Assembly: GCF_021568695.1 (NCBI RefSeq)
Contig: NZ_JAKGTI010000001.1
Coordinates: 558,001 to 622,000 of the forward strand
DNA length: 64,000 bases
Source of the DNA: Maritalea mediterranea
GTDB lineage: Bacteria; Pseudomonadota; Alphaproteobacteria; Rhizobiales; Devosiaceae
Reading direction: 5' to 3'
Shown: piece by piece, positions 25,771 to 34,728 of the stretch
Layout of the letters: every line of letters begins with the position of its first letter
How positions within the stretch are numbered: position 1 is the stretch's first letter
The notes under the pieces: model-generated
The model's input: only the letters and a program-made list of their open reading frames with translations
Told to the model about the DNA's origin: nothing
Databases searched by the model: none
Made by a program: the position numbers and the translations under genes

Positions 25771-26204
25771 TGAGCCCGCAAGAGCGCGCAGAACGCGCCG
25801 CCAAAGCCATGTGGGACAATGATTCTGCTTCCCAACGGGTTGGGATGACATTGGACCATGTGGGGCCGGGCACAGCCACCTTGTCGCTGCCTTTGCGGCC
25901 TGAACATTTGAACGGCCATAAAATCTGCCATGGCGGCTATATGTTCATGTTGGCCGATAGCGCCTTTGCCTTTGCGTGCAACAGCTACAACCAATTGGCT
26001 GTGGCCTACCAAAATTCAATTACCTATGTGCAGCCCGGCATGGAAGGTGACGTGTTGACCGCGAAAGCGGTGGAAGTCAGCAAGGCCGGGCGCGCAGGCA
26101 TTTATGATGTGACCATCACCAACCAGAACGGCGAAGCATTGGCGCATTTTCGCGGCCATTCGCGCACCGTGAAGGGAACCCATTTTGAGGAGAATGAGGC
26201 GTGA
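25770..26204 (+). CDS. paaI: Hydroxyphenylacetyl-CoA thioesterase PaaI
   Basis: A 144-residue hotdog-fold thioesterase with the canonical loop CHGGYMFMLADSAFAFACNS (HGG and catalytic Asp), so it is the better PaaI candidate of the two in the window. It is thought to rescue CoA from dead-end CoA esters formed during ring epoxidation. The start overlaps the paaG stop and the stop overlaps the GTG start of the thiolase gene, so it is translationally coupled on both sides. Confidence 0.95.
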   Translation: MSPQERAERAAKAMWDNDSASQRVGMTLDHVGPGTATLSLPLRPEHLNGHKICHGGYMFMLADSAFAFACNSYNQLAVAYQNSITYVQPGMEGDVLTAKAVEVSKAGRAGIYDVTITNQNGEALAHFRGHSRTVKGTHFEENEA

Positions 26205-27403
26205 CAGAAGCCTATTTGTGCGAAGGATTTAGAACGCCGATTGGCCGTTTTGGCGGCACGCTAGCGGCAGTGCGGCCAGACGACATGCTGGCGCATGTGA
26301 TCAAAAAAACCATCGAGGCTGCGCCCGGGTTGGACCAGAGCGCCATCGACGATTGCTATATGGGCTGCGCCAACCAGGCGGGCGAAGACAACCGCAATGT
26401 GGCGCGCATGGCGACCCTTTTGGCCGGGCTTTCAACCTCAGTGCCCGGCACCACCATCAACCGCTTGTGCGGCTCCGGCATGGATGCAGTGGGCATGGCA
26501 GCCCGCGCCATCAAGGCGGGCGAAGCCGAGGTAATTTTGGCAGGTGGCGTGGAAAGCATGAGCCGCGCGCCCTTCGTGATGCCCAAGGCAGACACAGCCT
26601 TTTCACGTAAGGCAGAAATTTACGACACCACCATCGGCTGGCGCTTCGTCAACAAGCTGATGAAGGCGCAATATGGCATAGATTCCATGCCGGAAACTGG
26701 CGAAAATGTTGCTGAGGATTTCAACATTTCCCGCGAAGATCAGGACGCTTTCGCCCTGCGCTCACAGGAAAAAGCGGCCAAAGCCATCGCCTCTGGCCGC
26801 TTGGCACAAGAAATTGTGGCGGTGGAAATTCCACAGCGCAAAAAAGACCCGATTGTTTTTGATACGGATGAGCATCCGCGCCAAAGCACGCTCGAGAAAC
26901 TGGCCAGCCTGCCCACGCCGTTCCGCGAGGGCGGTTCAGTTACCGCTGGCAACGCGTCTGGCGTTAATGACGGCGCGGCGGCCATGATCATCGCCTCAAA
27001 AGCGGCGGTTGAGAAATATGGATTGACCCCGAAGGCGCGGATCACAGGTCTCGCGACAGCAGGCGTTGAGCCGCGCATTATGGGCATCGGCCCCGCGCCA
27101 GCATCCGAAAAGCTGCTGGATCGGCTGGGGCTGAACATCACCGATGTGGATTTGATCGAGTTGAACGAAGCCTTCGCGTCGCAGGGCATTGCCGTGTTGC
27201 GCCAATTGGGCGTGGCGGAAGATGCGGATTTCGTCAATCCGAATGGCGGCGCGATTGCCCTTGGTCACCCGCTGGGGATGAGCGGCGTACGCCTTGCGCT
27301 GACCGCAGGTGTTGAGATGATGAACACAGGTGTTAATCGCGCTTTGTGCACCATGTGCATCGGTGTTGGCCAAGGCATTGCCTTGATGTTGGAGCGCCCT
27401 TAG
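26201..27403 (+). CDS. paaJ: 3-oxoadipyl-CoA / 3-oxo-5,6-dehydrosuberyl-CoA thiolase
   Basis: Thiolase that cleaves the C8 and C6 3-oxoacyl-CoA intermediates to acetyl-CoA and succinyl-CoA. The 400-residue protein has nucleophile Cys in NRLCGSGMDAV (about 92), GGVESMSRAPF, NGGAIALGHPLGMSGVR with the catalytic His, and CIGVGQGIALMLE with the second Cys. The GTG start at 26201 overlaps the end of paaI and follows GAGGAGAATGAGGC. It could equally be called PcaF by sequence; context favours PaaJ. Confidence 0.95.
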   Translation: MTEAYLCEGFRTPIGRFGGTLAAVRPDDMLAHVIKKTIEAAPGLDQSAIDDCYMGCANQAGEDNRNVARMATLLAGLSTSVPGTTINRLCGSGMDAVGMAARAIKAGEAEVILAGGVESMSRAPFVMPKADTAFSRKAEIYDTTIGWRFVNKLMKAQYGIDSMPETGENVAEDFNISREDQDAFALRSQEKAAKAIASGRLAQEIVAVEIPQRKKDPIVFDTDEHPRQSTLEKLASLPTPFREGGSVTAGNASGVNDGAAAMIIASKAAVEKYGLTPKARITGLATAGVEPRIMGIGPAPASEKLLDRLGLNITDVDLIELNEAFASQGIAVLRQLGVAEDADFVNPNGGAIALGHPLGMSGVRLALTAGVEMMNTGVNRALCTMCIGVGQGIALMLERP

Positions 27404-27423
27404 GCGTTGATGGGGGGAGAGAG

Positions 27424-28734
27424 ATGAAAGATTTATCGCCAAAGAAAGACGATCTGGACCCGATTGAAATTGCCTCGCGCGATGAAATCAGCGCACTGCA
27501 GTTGCAGCGGATGAAAAAAACACTCGCCCATGCTTATGACAATGTGCCGTTCTATAAGGCCAAATTCGACGAAGCGGGCGTGCACCCCAGCGATCTGAAA
27601 AGTCTTAGCGACCTGTCGAAATTCCCATTTACGGTGAAAACAGACCTGCGCGATAATTACCCGTTTGGCATGTTTGCCGTGCCGCGCGAAGAGGTGGTGC
27701 GCATTCACGCCTCTTCCGGCACCACGGGTAAGCCAACTGTGGTGGGCTACACCAAAAACGATATTGATGTGTGGTCTGATGTTGTGGCGCGGTCTTTGCG
27801 GGCAGCGGGCGTGCGCAAGGGCGATATTTTGCACAATGCCTATGGCTATGGCCTGTTCACTGGTGGTTTGGGCGCCCATTATGGCGCCGAGCGCTTGGGC
27901 TGCTCGGTAGTGCCTGTATCCGGCGGCATGACCGCACGGCAGGTGCAACTGATCGAAGATTTTAAGCCAAGCGCCATCACGGTGACGCCGTCTTACATGC
28001 TGGCAATTTTGGACGAGTTTAAAAAGCAGGGCATCGACCCGCGCGCCAGCTCACTTCAAGTGGGTATTTTCGGGGCTGAGCCATGGACCAACGCCACCCG
28101 CAAGGAAGTGGAAGACGCGTTCGACATGCATGCGGTGGACATTTACGGCCTGTCCGAAGTGATGGGCCCGGGCGTGGCCAATGAATGTGTGGAAACCAAA
28201 GACGGGCTGCATATCTGGGAAGATCATTTCTACCCTGAAATCATCAATCCGGAGACGGGCGAGCTGGTGGAAGATGGCGAAGAGGGCGAATTGGTATTCA
28301 CCTCGTTGACCAAAGAGGCCCTGCCGATCATTCGCTATCGCACGCGGGATTTGACGCGGCTGTTGCCGGGCACCGCCCGCTCCATGCGGCGGATGGAAAA
28401 GATCACTGGCCGCTCCGACGACATGATCATCTTGCGTGGCGTAAATGTGTTCCCAACGCAAGTTGAAGTACAAGTGTTGGCCGTTGCGGGCCTTGCCCCA
28501 CACTTCCAGATCGAGTTGACCCATCAGGGCCGTATGGATGAAATGACCATCCATGTCGAAGCAACGCCTGACGCGGCGACAGAAGAAAATCGGGCGCTAT
28601 TGAGCAAAGCGTTGAGCAAAAAAATCAAAGACAATATTGGCGTTTCCGCACGGGTCGTCGCCAATGAGCCAGGTGGTGTACCGCGGTCTCAGGGTAAGGC
28701 CGTGCGGGTGATTGATAATCGGGATAAGGGATAG
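27424..28734 (+). CDS. paaK: Phenylacetate-CoA ligase PaaK
   Basis: AMP-forming ligase that activates phenylacetate to phenylacetyl-CoA, the first pathway step. The 436-residue protein has the P-loop SSGTTGKPTVVGYT (about 95-108), VDIYGLSEVMGPG, the hinge region YRTRDLTRLLPG and the C-terminal RSDDMIILRGVNVFPTQVE. The ATG at 27424 directly follows GGGGGGAGAG, whereas a longer open frame overlaps the thiolase. It is followed 4 bases later by the tetR gene. Confidence 0.96.
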   Translation: MKDLSPKKDDLDPIEIASRDEISALQLQRMKKTLAHAYDNVPFYKAKFDEAGVHPSDLKSLSDLSKFPFTVKTDLRDNYPFGMFAVPREEVVRIHASSGTTGKPTVVGYTKNDIDVWSDVVARSLRAAGVRKGDILHNAYGYGLFTGGLGAHYGAERLGCSVVPVSGGMTARQVQLIEDFKPSAITVTPSYMLAILDEFKKQGIDPRASSLQVGIFGAEPWTNATRKEVEDAFDMHAVDIYGLSEVMGPGVANECVETKDGLHIWEDHFYPEIINPETGELVEDGEEGELVFTSLTKEALPIIRYRTRDLTRLLPGTARSMRRMEKITGRSDDMIILRGVNVFPTQVEVQVLAVAGLAPHFQIELTHQGRMDEMTIHVEATPDAATEENRALLSKALSKKIKDNIGVSARVVANEPGGVPRSQGKAVRVIDNRDKG

Positions 28735-28738
28735 TCCA

Positions 28739-29341
28739 GTGGTTAGAACCATTGCCAAAGATCATGGCGAAAAACGCGACGCGATTTTGAAAACCGCTGC
28801 GAAATTCTTTGCAGAAAACGGATTCGATCGCGCGTCGATGAGCCAGTTGGCAAGCGAATGTGGGATATCTAAGGCGTTGATCTATCACTATTATGCCAGC
28901 AAGGAAGTGTTGCTGTACGATATTATCCACACCCACTTGAAAGACCTTGTGGAAGCAGTGGAAGCGGTGGAGCCAGTGGATGACCCCAAAACCCATTTGC
29001 GCAACTTGGTCCATGCCATTTTGACCCAATATCGCGATGCGGACGCTGAGCATAAATTGCAGCTGGAAGCGACAAAAGTTTTGCCACAATCGGACCAAGA
29101 TACGTTGGCGGATTTACAAAGGCAGTTGGTAGTTACATTTTCAACTGTCATAAAATCAGTGTCACCTGACTATTTTGAGAATCGTCAGGAAACGCTGCGA
29201 CCGGTGACCATGTCTTTGTTTGGCATGCTGAACTGGTTTTACATGTGGTATCGGCGCGGTAAGGGGATGACGCGTCCGCAATATGCCGATTTAGCCACCG
29301 ACCTGTTATTGGGCGGCATCAAGGGGTTAGAGCAAGACTAG
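28739..29341 (+). CDS. TetR-family transcriptional regulator
   Basis: A 200-residue TetR regulator. The N-terminal helix-turn-helix reads ILKTAAKFFAENGFDRASMS, QLASECGISKALIYHYYASKE (about 15-55), followed by an all-helical ligand domain. The GTG at 28739 is chosen, with AAGGG 8 bases upstream; it is 4 bases after the paaK stop. By position it likely represses the paa operons in response to a CoA thioester, acting at the palindrome 24885-24898 (inference). It would then share control of the pathway with the PaaX-family protein. Confidence 0.88.
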   Translation: MVRTIAKDHGEKRDAILKTAAKFFAENGFDRASMSQLASECGISKALIYHYYASKEVLLYDIIHTHLKDLVEAVEAVEPVDDPKTHLRNLVHAILTQYRDADAEHKLQLEATKVLPQSDQDTLADLQRQLVVTFSTVIKSVSPDYFENRQETLRPVTMSLFGMLNWFYMWYRRGKGMTRPQYADLATDLLLGGIKGLEQD

Positions 29342-29411
29342 CCATTGATGTCCATAATTGATTCTCGGCCAGTCGGCCGGGTGTAAGTAGGGTTCATTTA
29401 GGGAGGAAGAA

Positions 29412-30428
29412 ATGAACAAATTTATCAAACTCGCAGCGGCAACAGCGATTGCCGTCACCACCAGCACCAGCGCGTGGGCCGCGGATTACAACCTGACCAT
29501 CTCAAGCTGGACAGGCCCCAACCACGGCATCAATGCCCTGATGTGGCCCGGCCTGATCGAGATGATTGAGGAAGCTACTGACGGCAAAGTGACCGCTGAG
29601 GTGAAGTTGGGCTTGGCCCCACCACCCGCGCAAATGGATTTGGTGATGGACGGCGCAGCCGACATGACCATTATCTTCCACGGCTATCAGCCTGGTCGCT
29701 TTGTGGGCACCAAGCTGATCGAACTGCCGGGTTATGAAGGCAATGCGGAAGCAGCATCTGTTGCATATTGGCGCGTCCATGAAGCGCATTTGGCCGCGCT
29801 TGATGAACATCGCGGCGTTAAGCTGATGGGGTTGACCACCCACGGTCCGGGTCAGGTGCACTCCAATAAGGAAGTCACGAGCCTTGAAGACCTTGACGGT
29901 TTGAAAACACGTCTGCCTGGCGGCGTGGCCAGCGATATTGGCCGTGAACTGGGCATGATCGGCATTCAGGTGCCTGCACCCAAAGTTTATGAAACTTTGG
30001 CCTCTGACGCCGCTGACGCGGTGACCATGCCTTATGAAGGTCGCGTGGGCTTCAAACTGACCGAAGTGGCCAAGAATGTTTATGAAATGCCAGGCGGTTT
30101 CTACCGCGGGTCTTTTGCCTTCTTGATGAGCCAGGAAACCTTCGACAGCTTGCCAGAAGATTTGCAAAAAGCTCTCGATGAAAAAGTGTTTGGCGAGCCA
30201 GCCAGCCGCATGTTGGGCCAGGCTTGGGACGAAATCGACCGTATCGGGCGCGAAGCCACCGAAGCGGCCGAGGACAACACCATCACCATTGCATCAGAAA
30301 ATGATCAGAAGCTGTATGGCCAATATGCAAATCTCATCACCAAACAGGTGTTGGCCGAGCTGAACGCCGCCGGTATTGACGCTGAAGCGGCCTATGAGAT
30401 GGTCAAGTCTGAAATGGCTGCCCAATAA
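29412..30428 (+). CDS. dctP: TRAP transporter substrate-binding protein (DctP family)
   Basis: Periplasmic solute-binding protein of a tripartite ATP-independent transporter. The 338-residue precursor has a clear signal peptide (KFIKLAAATAIAVTTSTSAWA, cleavage about residue 23) and the DctP fold (SLEDLDGLKTRLPGGVASDIG, then YETLASDAADAVTMPYEGRVG). The start follows GGGAGGAAGAA. It lies directly downstream of the paa operon and its TetR gene, so phenylacetate or a related carboxylate is a plausible ligand (inference). Confidence 0.93.
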   Translation: MNKFIKLAAATAIAVTTSTSAWAADYNLTISSWTGPNHGINALMWPGLIEMIEEATDGKVTAEVKLGLAPPPAQMDLVMDGAADMTIIFHGYQPGRFVGTKLIELPGYEGNAEAASVAYWRVHEAHLAALDEHRGVKLMGLTTHGPGQVHSNKEVTSLEDLDGLKTRLPGGVASDIGRELGMIGIQVPAPKVYETLASDAADAVTMPYEGRVGFKLTEVAKNVYEMPGGFYRGSFAFLMSQETFDSLPEDLQKALDEKVFGEPASRMLGQAWDEIDRIGREATEAAEDNTITIASENDQKLYGQYANLITKQVLAELNAAGIDAEAAYEMVKSEMAAQ

Positions 30429-30509
30429 TCAGCTTCGGCTGACAACCTGAGACGATCTGGCGCGAGGCACAATTGTCTCGCGCCACTCCAAAGGTGCTTA
30501 GGAAATCAC

Positions 30510-31016
30510 ATGCATTCTGCCCTGAAACTCATTCGGCAGCTTTCGAAACTGCCCATCGCCCTGGCGTCCATTGTGTTGTTCGCCCTGATGGTGATGACCT
30601 TTACAGATGTGCTGTTGCGTTCGGCGCTAAACGCCCCCATCGAAGCTGCAACTGAACTCACCCGCTGGTTTATGGCCATCATCGTTTTCTTGATGTTGCC
30701 CATCATCTCCGGCCAGGAAGACCATATTGTGGTGGACCTGACGGACAGTTTTTTCACCAACAAATGGGCCGTGCGTTTGCGTGACGGCATCATCAACCTT
30801 GCCTGTGGGGCCATGCTGGTCTGGCCAGCACGCCAAGTTGTGGTGCTGGCCGAACGGGCGCGTTCATACGGCGATGTCACTGAATTTCTCGCTTTGCCGC
30901 AATTTTACATCGAGTGGTTTATCGCGATCATGACCTTTCTCACCGCCGCGGTTCTGGTGGTGCGTGGCTTGATCATCCTGATTGCCCCGCAACTTTTGGA
31001 GCCATCAAATGATTGA
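30510..31016 (+). CDS. dctQ: TRAP transporter small permease (DctQ family)
   Basis: A 168-residue inner-membrane protein with four predicted helices (about 15-35, 48-68, 88-108 and 130-155) and the DctQ layout, including LRSALNAPIEAATELTRWFM. It forms the transporter with the DctP and DctM proteins encoded on either side. Its stop lies 8 bases inside the dctM gene. Confidence 0.92.
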   Translation: MHSALKLIRQLSKLPIALASIVLFALMVMTFTDVLLRSALNAPIEAATELTRWFMAIIVFLMLPIISGQEDHIVVDLTDSFFTNKWAVRLRDGIINLACGAMLVWPARQVVVLAERARSYGDVTEFLALPQFYIEWFIAIMTFLTAAVLVVRGLIILIAPQLLEPSND

Positions 31017-32322
31017 AGCCGCCATTGGATTTGCCATTGTTTTGGTGCTGGTGCTGCTGCGCATGCCCATCGCCTTTGCCATGGGGTTGGTCGGCATGGC
31101 CGGCTATATGTATGAAACCAGCTTTCGGGGCGCCCTCTCCATGGTGTCGCGCCTGATTATTGACACCTCTCAGGATTATGGGCTTTCAGTGATCCCGCTC
31201 TTTATCCTGATGGGTCTGTTCGTCAATAAGGGCGGTATTTCGCGGGAGCTCTATCAGGTCTCTTATGCCTTTTTGGGGCATTTGCGTGGCGGGTTGGCCA
31301 TGGCGACCATCGTTGCCTGTGGCGGTTTTGCGGCCATTTGTGGCTCCTCGCTGGCGACAGCGGCCACCATGTCTAAAGTGGCGATGCCGCAAATGCGTAA
31401 ATATGGCTATGCCGATAGCCTATCCACCGCTTCCATCGCGGCGGGCGGCACATTGGGCATTTTGATCCCGCCTTCGGTGATTTTGGTGATCTATGGCCTG
31501 TTGACCGAAACCTCGATCGGAAAATTGTTTATCGCCGGGATCATTCCAGGTTTGATGGGCATTATTTTCTACATCCTTGCCGTGCGCTATACGGTGGGGC
31601 GCAATCCCAAGGCCGGCCCTGCCGGTGAACGCACCGACTGGAAAGGTCGGTTTGCGGCACTGCGCGGCGTGTGGGCCGTATTGCTGCTGTTCTTCCTGGT
31701 GATTGGCGGCCTTTATGGCGTGTTGAATGTCTGGCCGATCTATTTGACCTTCTCGCCCACTGAAGCGGCGGGCATGGGCGCGGCCGGGGCCTTTTTGATT
31801 GCCCTGTTCCGCGGCAATCTGAACTTTGGCGAAGTGCGTGAGGTGCTCAAGGAAACCGCGGTCACCACCGCGTCCTTGTTCAGCGTGTTGATCGGGGCGT
31901 GGATTTTCTCCAACTTCGTCAATATTGCCGGGCTGACCGAAGGGCTGCGCGACCTGATCGCCACGCTCAATATGGCGCCGTGGATGGTGATGGCCGTGAT
32001 CCTGTTGATCTATATCTTTTTGGGTATGATCTTTGAGAGCCTCTCCATGCTGCTCCTGACCGTGCCGATCTTCTTTCCGCTGGTTATCGGCCTCGGGTTC
32101 GATCCAGTGTGGTTCGGCGTGGTCGTTGTGGTGGTCACCGAGATCAGTCTGATCACACCACCCGTCGGGCTCAACGTCTTTATCCTCAAAAATGTGGTGG
32201 GCGACGTGACCACGGGCACGATCTTTAAAGGGGTTACCCCGTTCTGGCTTGCTGACATTTTGCGGTTGGCGCTGCTGGTGGGCATTCCGGCGCTATCGCT
32301 GTTCCTGCCCAGCCAGATGTAA
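31009..32322 (+). CDS. dctM: TRAP transporter large permease (DctM family)
   Basis: Large membrane subunit (437 residues, about 12 hydrophobic segments) that carries the substrate using a sodium gradient. Family features are FILMGLFVNKGGIS, CGGFAAICGSSLATAATMSKVAMPQM and ITPPVGLNVFILKNVVG near the C-terminus. The ATG at 31009 overlaps the dctQ end. A strong terminator follows 11 bases after the stop. Confidence 0.94.
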   Translation: MIEAAIGFAIVLVLVLLRMPIAFAMGLVGMAGYMYETSFRGALSMVSRLIIDTSQDYGLSVIPLFILMGLFVNKGGISRELYQVSYAFLGHLRGGLAMATIVACGGFAAICGSSLATAATMSKVAMPQMRKYGYADSLSTASIAAGGTLGILIPPSVILVIYGLLTETSIGKLFIAGIIPGLMGIIFYILAVRYTVGRNPKAGPAGERTDWKGRFAALRGVWAVLLLFFLVIGGLYGVLNVWPIYLTFSPTEAAGMGAAGAFLIALFRGNLNFGEVREVLKETAVTTASLFSVLIGAWIFSNFVNIAGLTEGLRDLIATLNMAPWMVMAVILLIYIFLGMIFESLSMLLLTVPIFFPLVIGLGFDPVWFGVVVVVVTEISLITPPVGLNVFILKNVVGDVTTGTIFKGVTPFWLADILRLALLVGIPALSLFLPSQM

Positions 32323-32333
32323 CAAACTTGAAG

Positions 32334-32360
32334 GGGCCGCTTTTGCGGCCCTTTTACTTT
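32334..32360 (+). terminator. Rho-independent terminator after dctM
   Basis: Perfect 7-bp stem GGGCCGC-TTTT-GCGGCCC (32334-32351) followed by TTTTACTTT. It also overlaps the 3' end of the convergent HAD gene, so it may act in both directions. Confidence 0.88.
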
Positions 32361-33088
32361 TGTGCCATCGGCACAAAGAAATGATCCAACTCTGTTTTGA
32401 AATGCAACAGCGACGGCATAATCGCAGCACAACGCTGAGCAATCTCGTCAATGGGTAGCAAAATATCTGGGACCATGATGGTCGCCATCCCTGCGCTGTG
32501 CGCCGCGCGCACGCCATTGTGCGAATCTTCGAACGCAATGCATTGCTCCGGTGCCAGCCCCAACCGCTTGGCCGCGGTCAGAAATGGTTCCGGATTGGGC
32601 TTGCCGTGCGTGACATCATGGCGAGTGACAATTTGATCGAAATGCTGTTTCAAACCAGCGCGTTCCAGAAAGCCGTGCGCCATATCACGGCCCGTCGAGG
32701 TGGCCACAGCAATGGGCACTTGCCGTTCACTTAGCTGTTCCACCAATAGTTTTGCGCCAACCTTAAGGGGCACAACCACTTCGCACAGGGCTGAAATCCG
32801 CTCAAAGCAAAGCGTGTTGAACCGAGCCACATCAAAATCTCGGCCATAATGTCGGTAATAGATGTCAGCGCTTTTATCGCCCGGAATGCCCACCAGCGAG
32901 ATGAATATCTCTTCGCTCATATGCAATCCCCATTCGGCGCAAATCTCGAGCATCACCTGTTTGTAAAGTCGCTCGGTGTCCAGCAGCAGCCCATCCATGT
33001 CGAACACCACGCCCTTAATCGGATGGGGCCAGTCCGTCAGCAACGGGGTGACGATGGGACTGTCGATTTCTAGCGAGGCATGTGACAT
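32354..33088 (-). CDS. HAD-superfamily phosphatase (subfamily IA, phosphoglycolate/beta-phosphoglucomutase-like)
   Basis: A 244-residue haloacid-dehalogenase fold hydrolase. Motif I is FDMDGLLLDTE (about 29-39), motif II is in VATSTGRDM, motif III is HGKPNPEPF, and motif IV is FEDSHNGVRAAHSAGM. The helical cap lies between motifs I and II, typical of subfamily IA. The substrate is probably a sugar phosphate but cannot be told from the sequence. It is convergent with the TRAP operon. Confidence 0.9.
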   Translation of the reverse strand: MSHASLEIDSPIVTPLLTDWPHPIKGVVFDMDGLLLDTERLYKQVMLEICAEWGLHMSEEIFISLVGIPGDKSADIYYRHYGRDFDVARFNTLCFERISALCEVVVPLKVGAKLLVEQLSERQVPIAVATSTGRDMAHGFLERAGLKQHFDQIVTRHDVTHGKPNPEPFLTAAKRLGLAPEQCIAFEDSHNGVRAAHSAGMATIMVPDILLPIDEIAQRCAAIMPSLLHFKTELDHFFVPMAQK

Positions 33089-33118
33089 ATTCGGCTTTCA
33101 ATTGTTGAGGTGGGTCAG

Positions 33119-33655
33119 ATGATTTATATTGCGCTATTTCGTGGCCTAAATGTGGGCGGTCACCACAAAATAAAGATGGCCGATTTATGTGCCTTTCTCA
33201 ACCGCCATGGTGGGGAAAACACCAAACACTATATTCAGTCTGGCAATCTGGTGTTTCACCATGATGACAGTCTGGCTGCGCTGGCTCAAAAATTGGAACC
33301 TGCCTTTGCAGATACATTTGGTTTTCAAAGTCAGATTGTGTTGCGCACCTTGCCTCAACTTCAAGCGGCACAAAAGGCGTATCCCTTCGACCGGGAAGAT
33401 CGTGAGCAGAAATTTATGATGACGGGGTTCGCCCGCGCCACGCCAAATGATGATGCCCTTGAACTGCTCACATCATTGGCGACAGAAAAGGAACTGGTCG
33501 CGCAGCAGGGCGAAGCATTTTTCTTCTATTTTGGCGACGGCTCAGGCCGATCAAAAATTGCCAATCTGAATTTTGAGAAAAAGATCGGCACCGCCCTCAC
33601 AATTCGCAACCGCCGCACCATCAGCAAGCTAATCGAAATGGCAGAAAAAATCTGA
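33119..33655 (+). CDS. DUF1697 family protein
   Basis: A 178-residue protein of the DUF1697 family. It has the N-terminal signature MIYIALFRGLNVGGHHKIKMADL, then YIQSGNLVFHHDD, and a C-terminal RNRRTISKLIEMA segment where this family usually ends (typically TxRNWxTvxkL). Function is unknown. The ATG at 33119 is preferred over a GTG at 33110 because GAGG lies 8-11 bases upstream. Confidence 0.9.
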   Translation: MIYIALFRGLNVGGHHKIKMADLCAFLNRHGGENTKHYIQSGNLVFHHDDSLAALAQKLEPAFADTFGFQSQIVLRTLPQLQAAQKAYPFDREDREQKFMMTGFARATPNDDALELLTSLATEKELVAQQGEAFFFYFGDGSGRSKIANLNFEKKIGTALTIRNRRTISKLIEMAEKI

Positions 33656-33682
33656 TCCACTTGATTTCAACCCTGCTAAATG

Positions 33683-33697
33683 CTCTAGTCTCTGGAG
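33683..33697. promoter_or_regulatory. MerR-type operator
   Basis: CTCTAGTCTCTGGAG is an imperfect dyad (CTCYAG-NNN-CTRGAG). It sits 4 bases before a good -10 box TATGAT (33702-33707) and about 57 bases upstream of the merR start, the position MerR-family activators use in long-spacer promoters. The matching -35 is weak. Confidence 0.45.
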
Positions 33698-33753
33698 GTT
33701 TTATGATCGCTGGCGAGAGGCGTCGCGAATCTGTTTTGAGATAGAAGGACACA

Positions 33754-34173
33754 ATGAAAGAATATTCCATCGGGCAATTGTCGCAACAGTGCGATGTGAA
33801 GGTGCCCACTATTCGCTATTACGAGGAAATCGGTTTGTTGGAACCGCCCGCGCGCACGGCTGGCGGGCAGCGACGTTATCCGCAAGCGGCACGCGATCGA
33901 TTGTCGATGATCGCTCATGCCCGCGATCTCGGCTTTTCTATTGACTCGATTCGTGAGTTTATCCGCATGTCTAACCATCCCGCCGCGCCGTGCGACGACC
34001 TCGACCTTATCACCGAAAAACACCTAATGGATGTGCAAAACCGGATTAAAAAGCTCAAGGCGCTGGAAACGGAATTGACCGCTATGTTGAAATCTTGTGA
34101 TCATGGCCGAGTGGCAGACTGTCGAATTTTGCAGGTGCTGTCAGATCATGATCAGTGCCAGACCCAGCACTAG
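33754..34173 (+). CDS. MerR-family metal-responsive-type regulator
   Basis: A 139-residue MerR regulator with the N-terminal winged helix SIGQLSQQCDVKVPTIRYYEEIGLL (5-29) and a long dimerisation helix (about 85-112). Cys80, Cys115, His117 and Cys123 match the spacing of metal ligands in ZntR/CadR-type members, with an extra Cys135 near the end. A divalent metal such as zinc is a reasonable but unproven ligand. An operator-like dyad precedes the gene, and a small hydrolase gene follows after 21 bases. Confidence 0.85.
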   Translation: MKEYSIGQLSQQCDVKVPTIRYYEEIGLLEPPARTAGGQRRYPQAARDRLSMIAHARDLGFSIDSIREFIRMSNHPAAPCDDLDLITEKHLMDVQNRIKKLKALETELTAMLKSCDHGRVADCRILQVLSDHDQCQTQH

Positions 34174-34194
34174 AGCCTATAGAGAAGGGGCCAT

Positions 34195-34725
34195 ATGACT
34201 GCACTTGTTTCAATCTCGGATATTCATAATGGCCCGGATATGGATCACTGCCTCGCTGGTTTTCTGGCGGCCAAATATAATTTGTCGCATAAACGCTTCT
34301 CACTGGCCGAGCTTGCGGATAAGCCCGATCTCGATCCTGAATCTCTGCACCAGATGCTGTTTTTGGAAGGCGGTGCGATCGATGCGGCAGAGCGCCTGAT
34401 CGCGCAAGTGGACGTACCCTCTTTATTGATCGGCTATAGTGCTGGCGGCACAGTGGGCGCCATGGCCAACAGTGTTGTGCAGATATTTGAAGCGCAGCTA
34501 TTTGTGTCGTCCACCCGTTTGCGGCACCTTACGGCAAGCCATTTTAAGGTGCCATCATTATGTTTGTTCGGCCAGCATGATAACCACCAGCCCAAGCCCG
34601 ACTGGCACAAAGAGGCGCAGGTGGAGCGCTATGAGGTGGCGGACTATGGACATGATTTTTATAAAGAACTACCGGTGGAAAGCTGGGCACCGCTGGCTGA
34701 GCAGTTTTTCGAATTGTCGCGCTAG
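34195..34725 (+). CDS. Small alpha/beta-hydrolase-like protein
   Basis: A 176-residue protein with a nucleophile-elbow motif GYSAGG (about 81-86), an acid candidate in CLFGQHDNHQ and a histidine in VADYGHDFY near the C-terminus, an order that fits a minimal alpha/beta hydrolase. No specific family is recognised and the length is short for the fold. It probably shares a transcript with merR and may be under MerR control. GAGAAGGGGCC precedes the ATG. Confidence 0.65.
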   Translation: MTALVSISDIHNGPDMDHCLAGFLAAKYNLSHKRFSLAELADKPDLDPESLHQMLFLEGGAIDAAERLIAQVDVPSLLIGYSAGGTVGAMANSVVQIFEAQLFVSSTRLRHLTASHFKVPSLCLFGQHDNHQPKPDWHKEAQVERYEVADYGHDFYKELPVESWAPLAEQFFELSR

Positions 34726-34728
34726 GCG

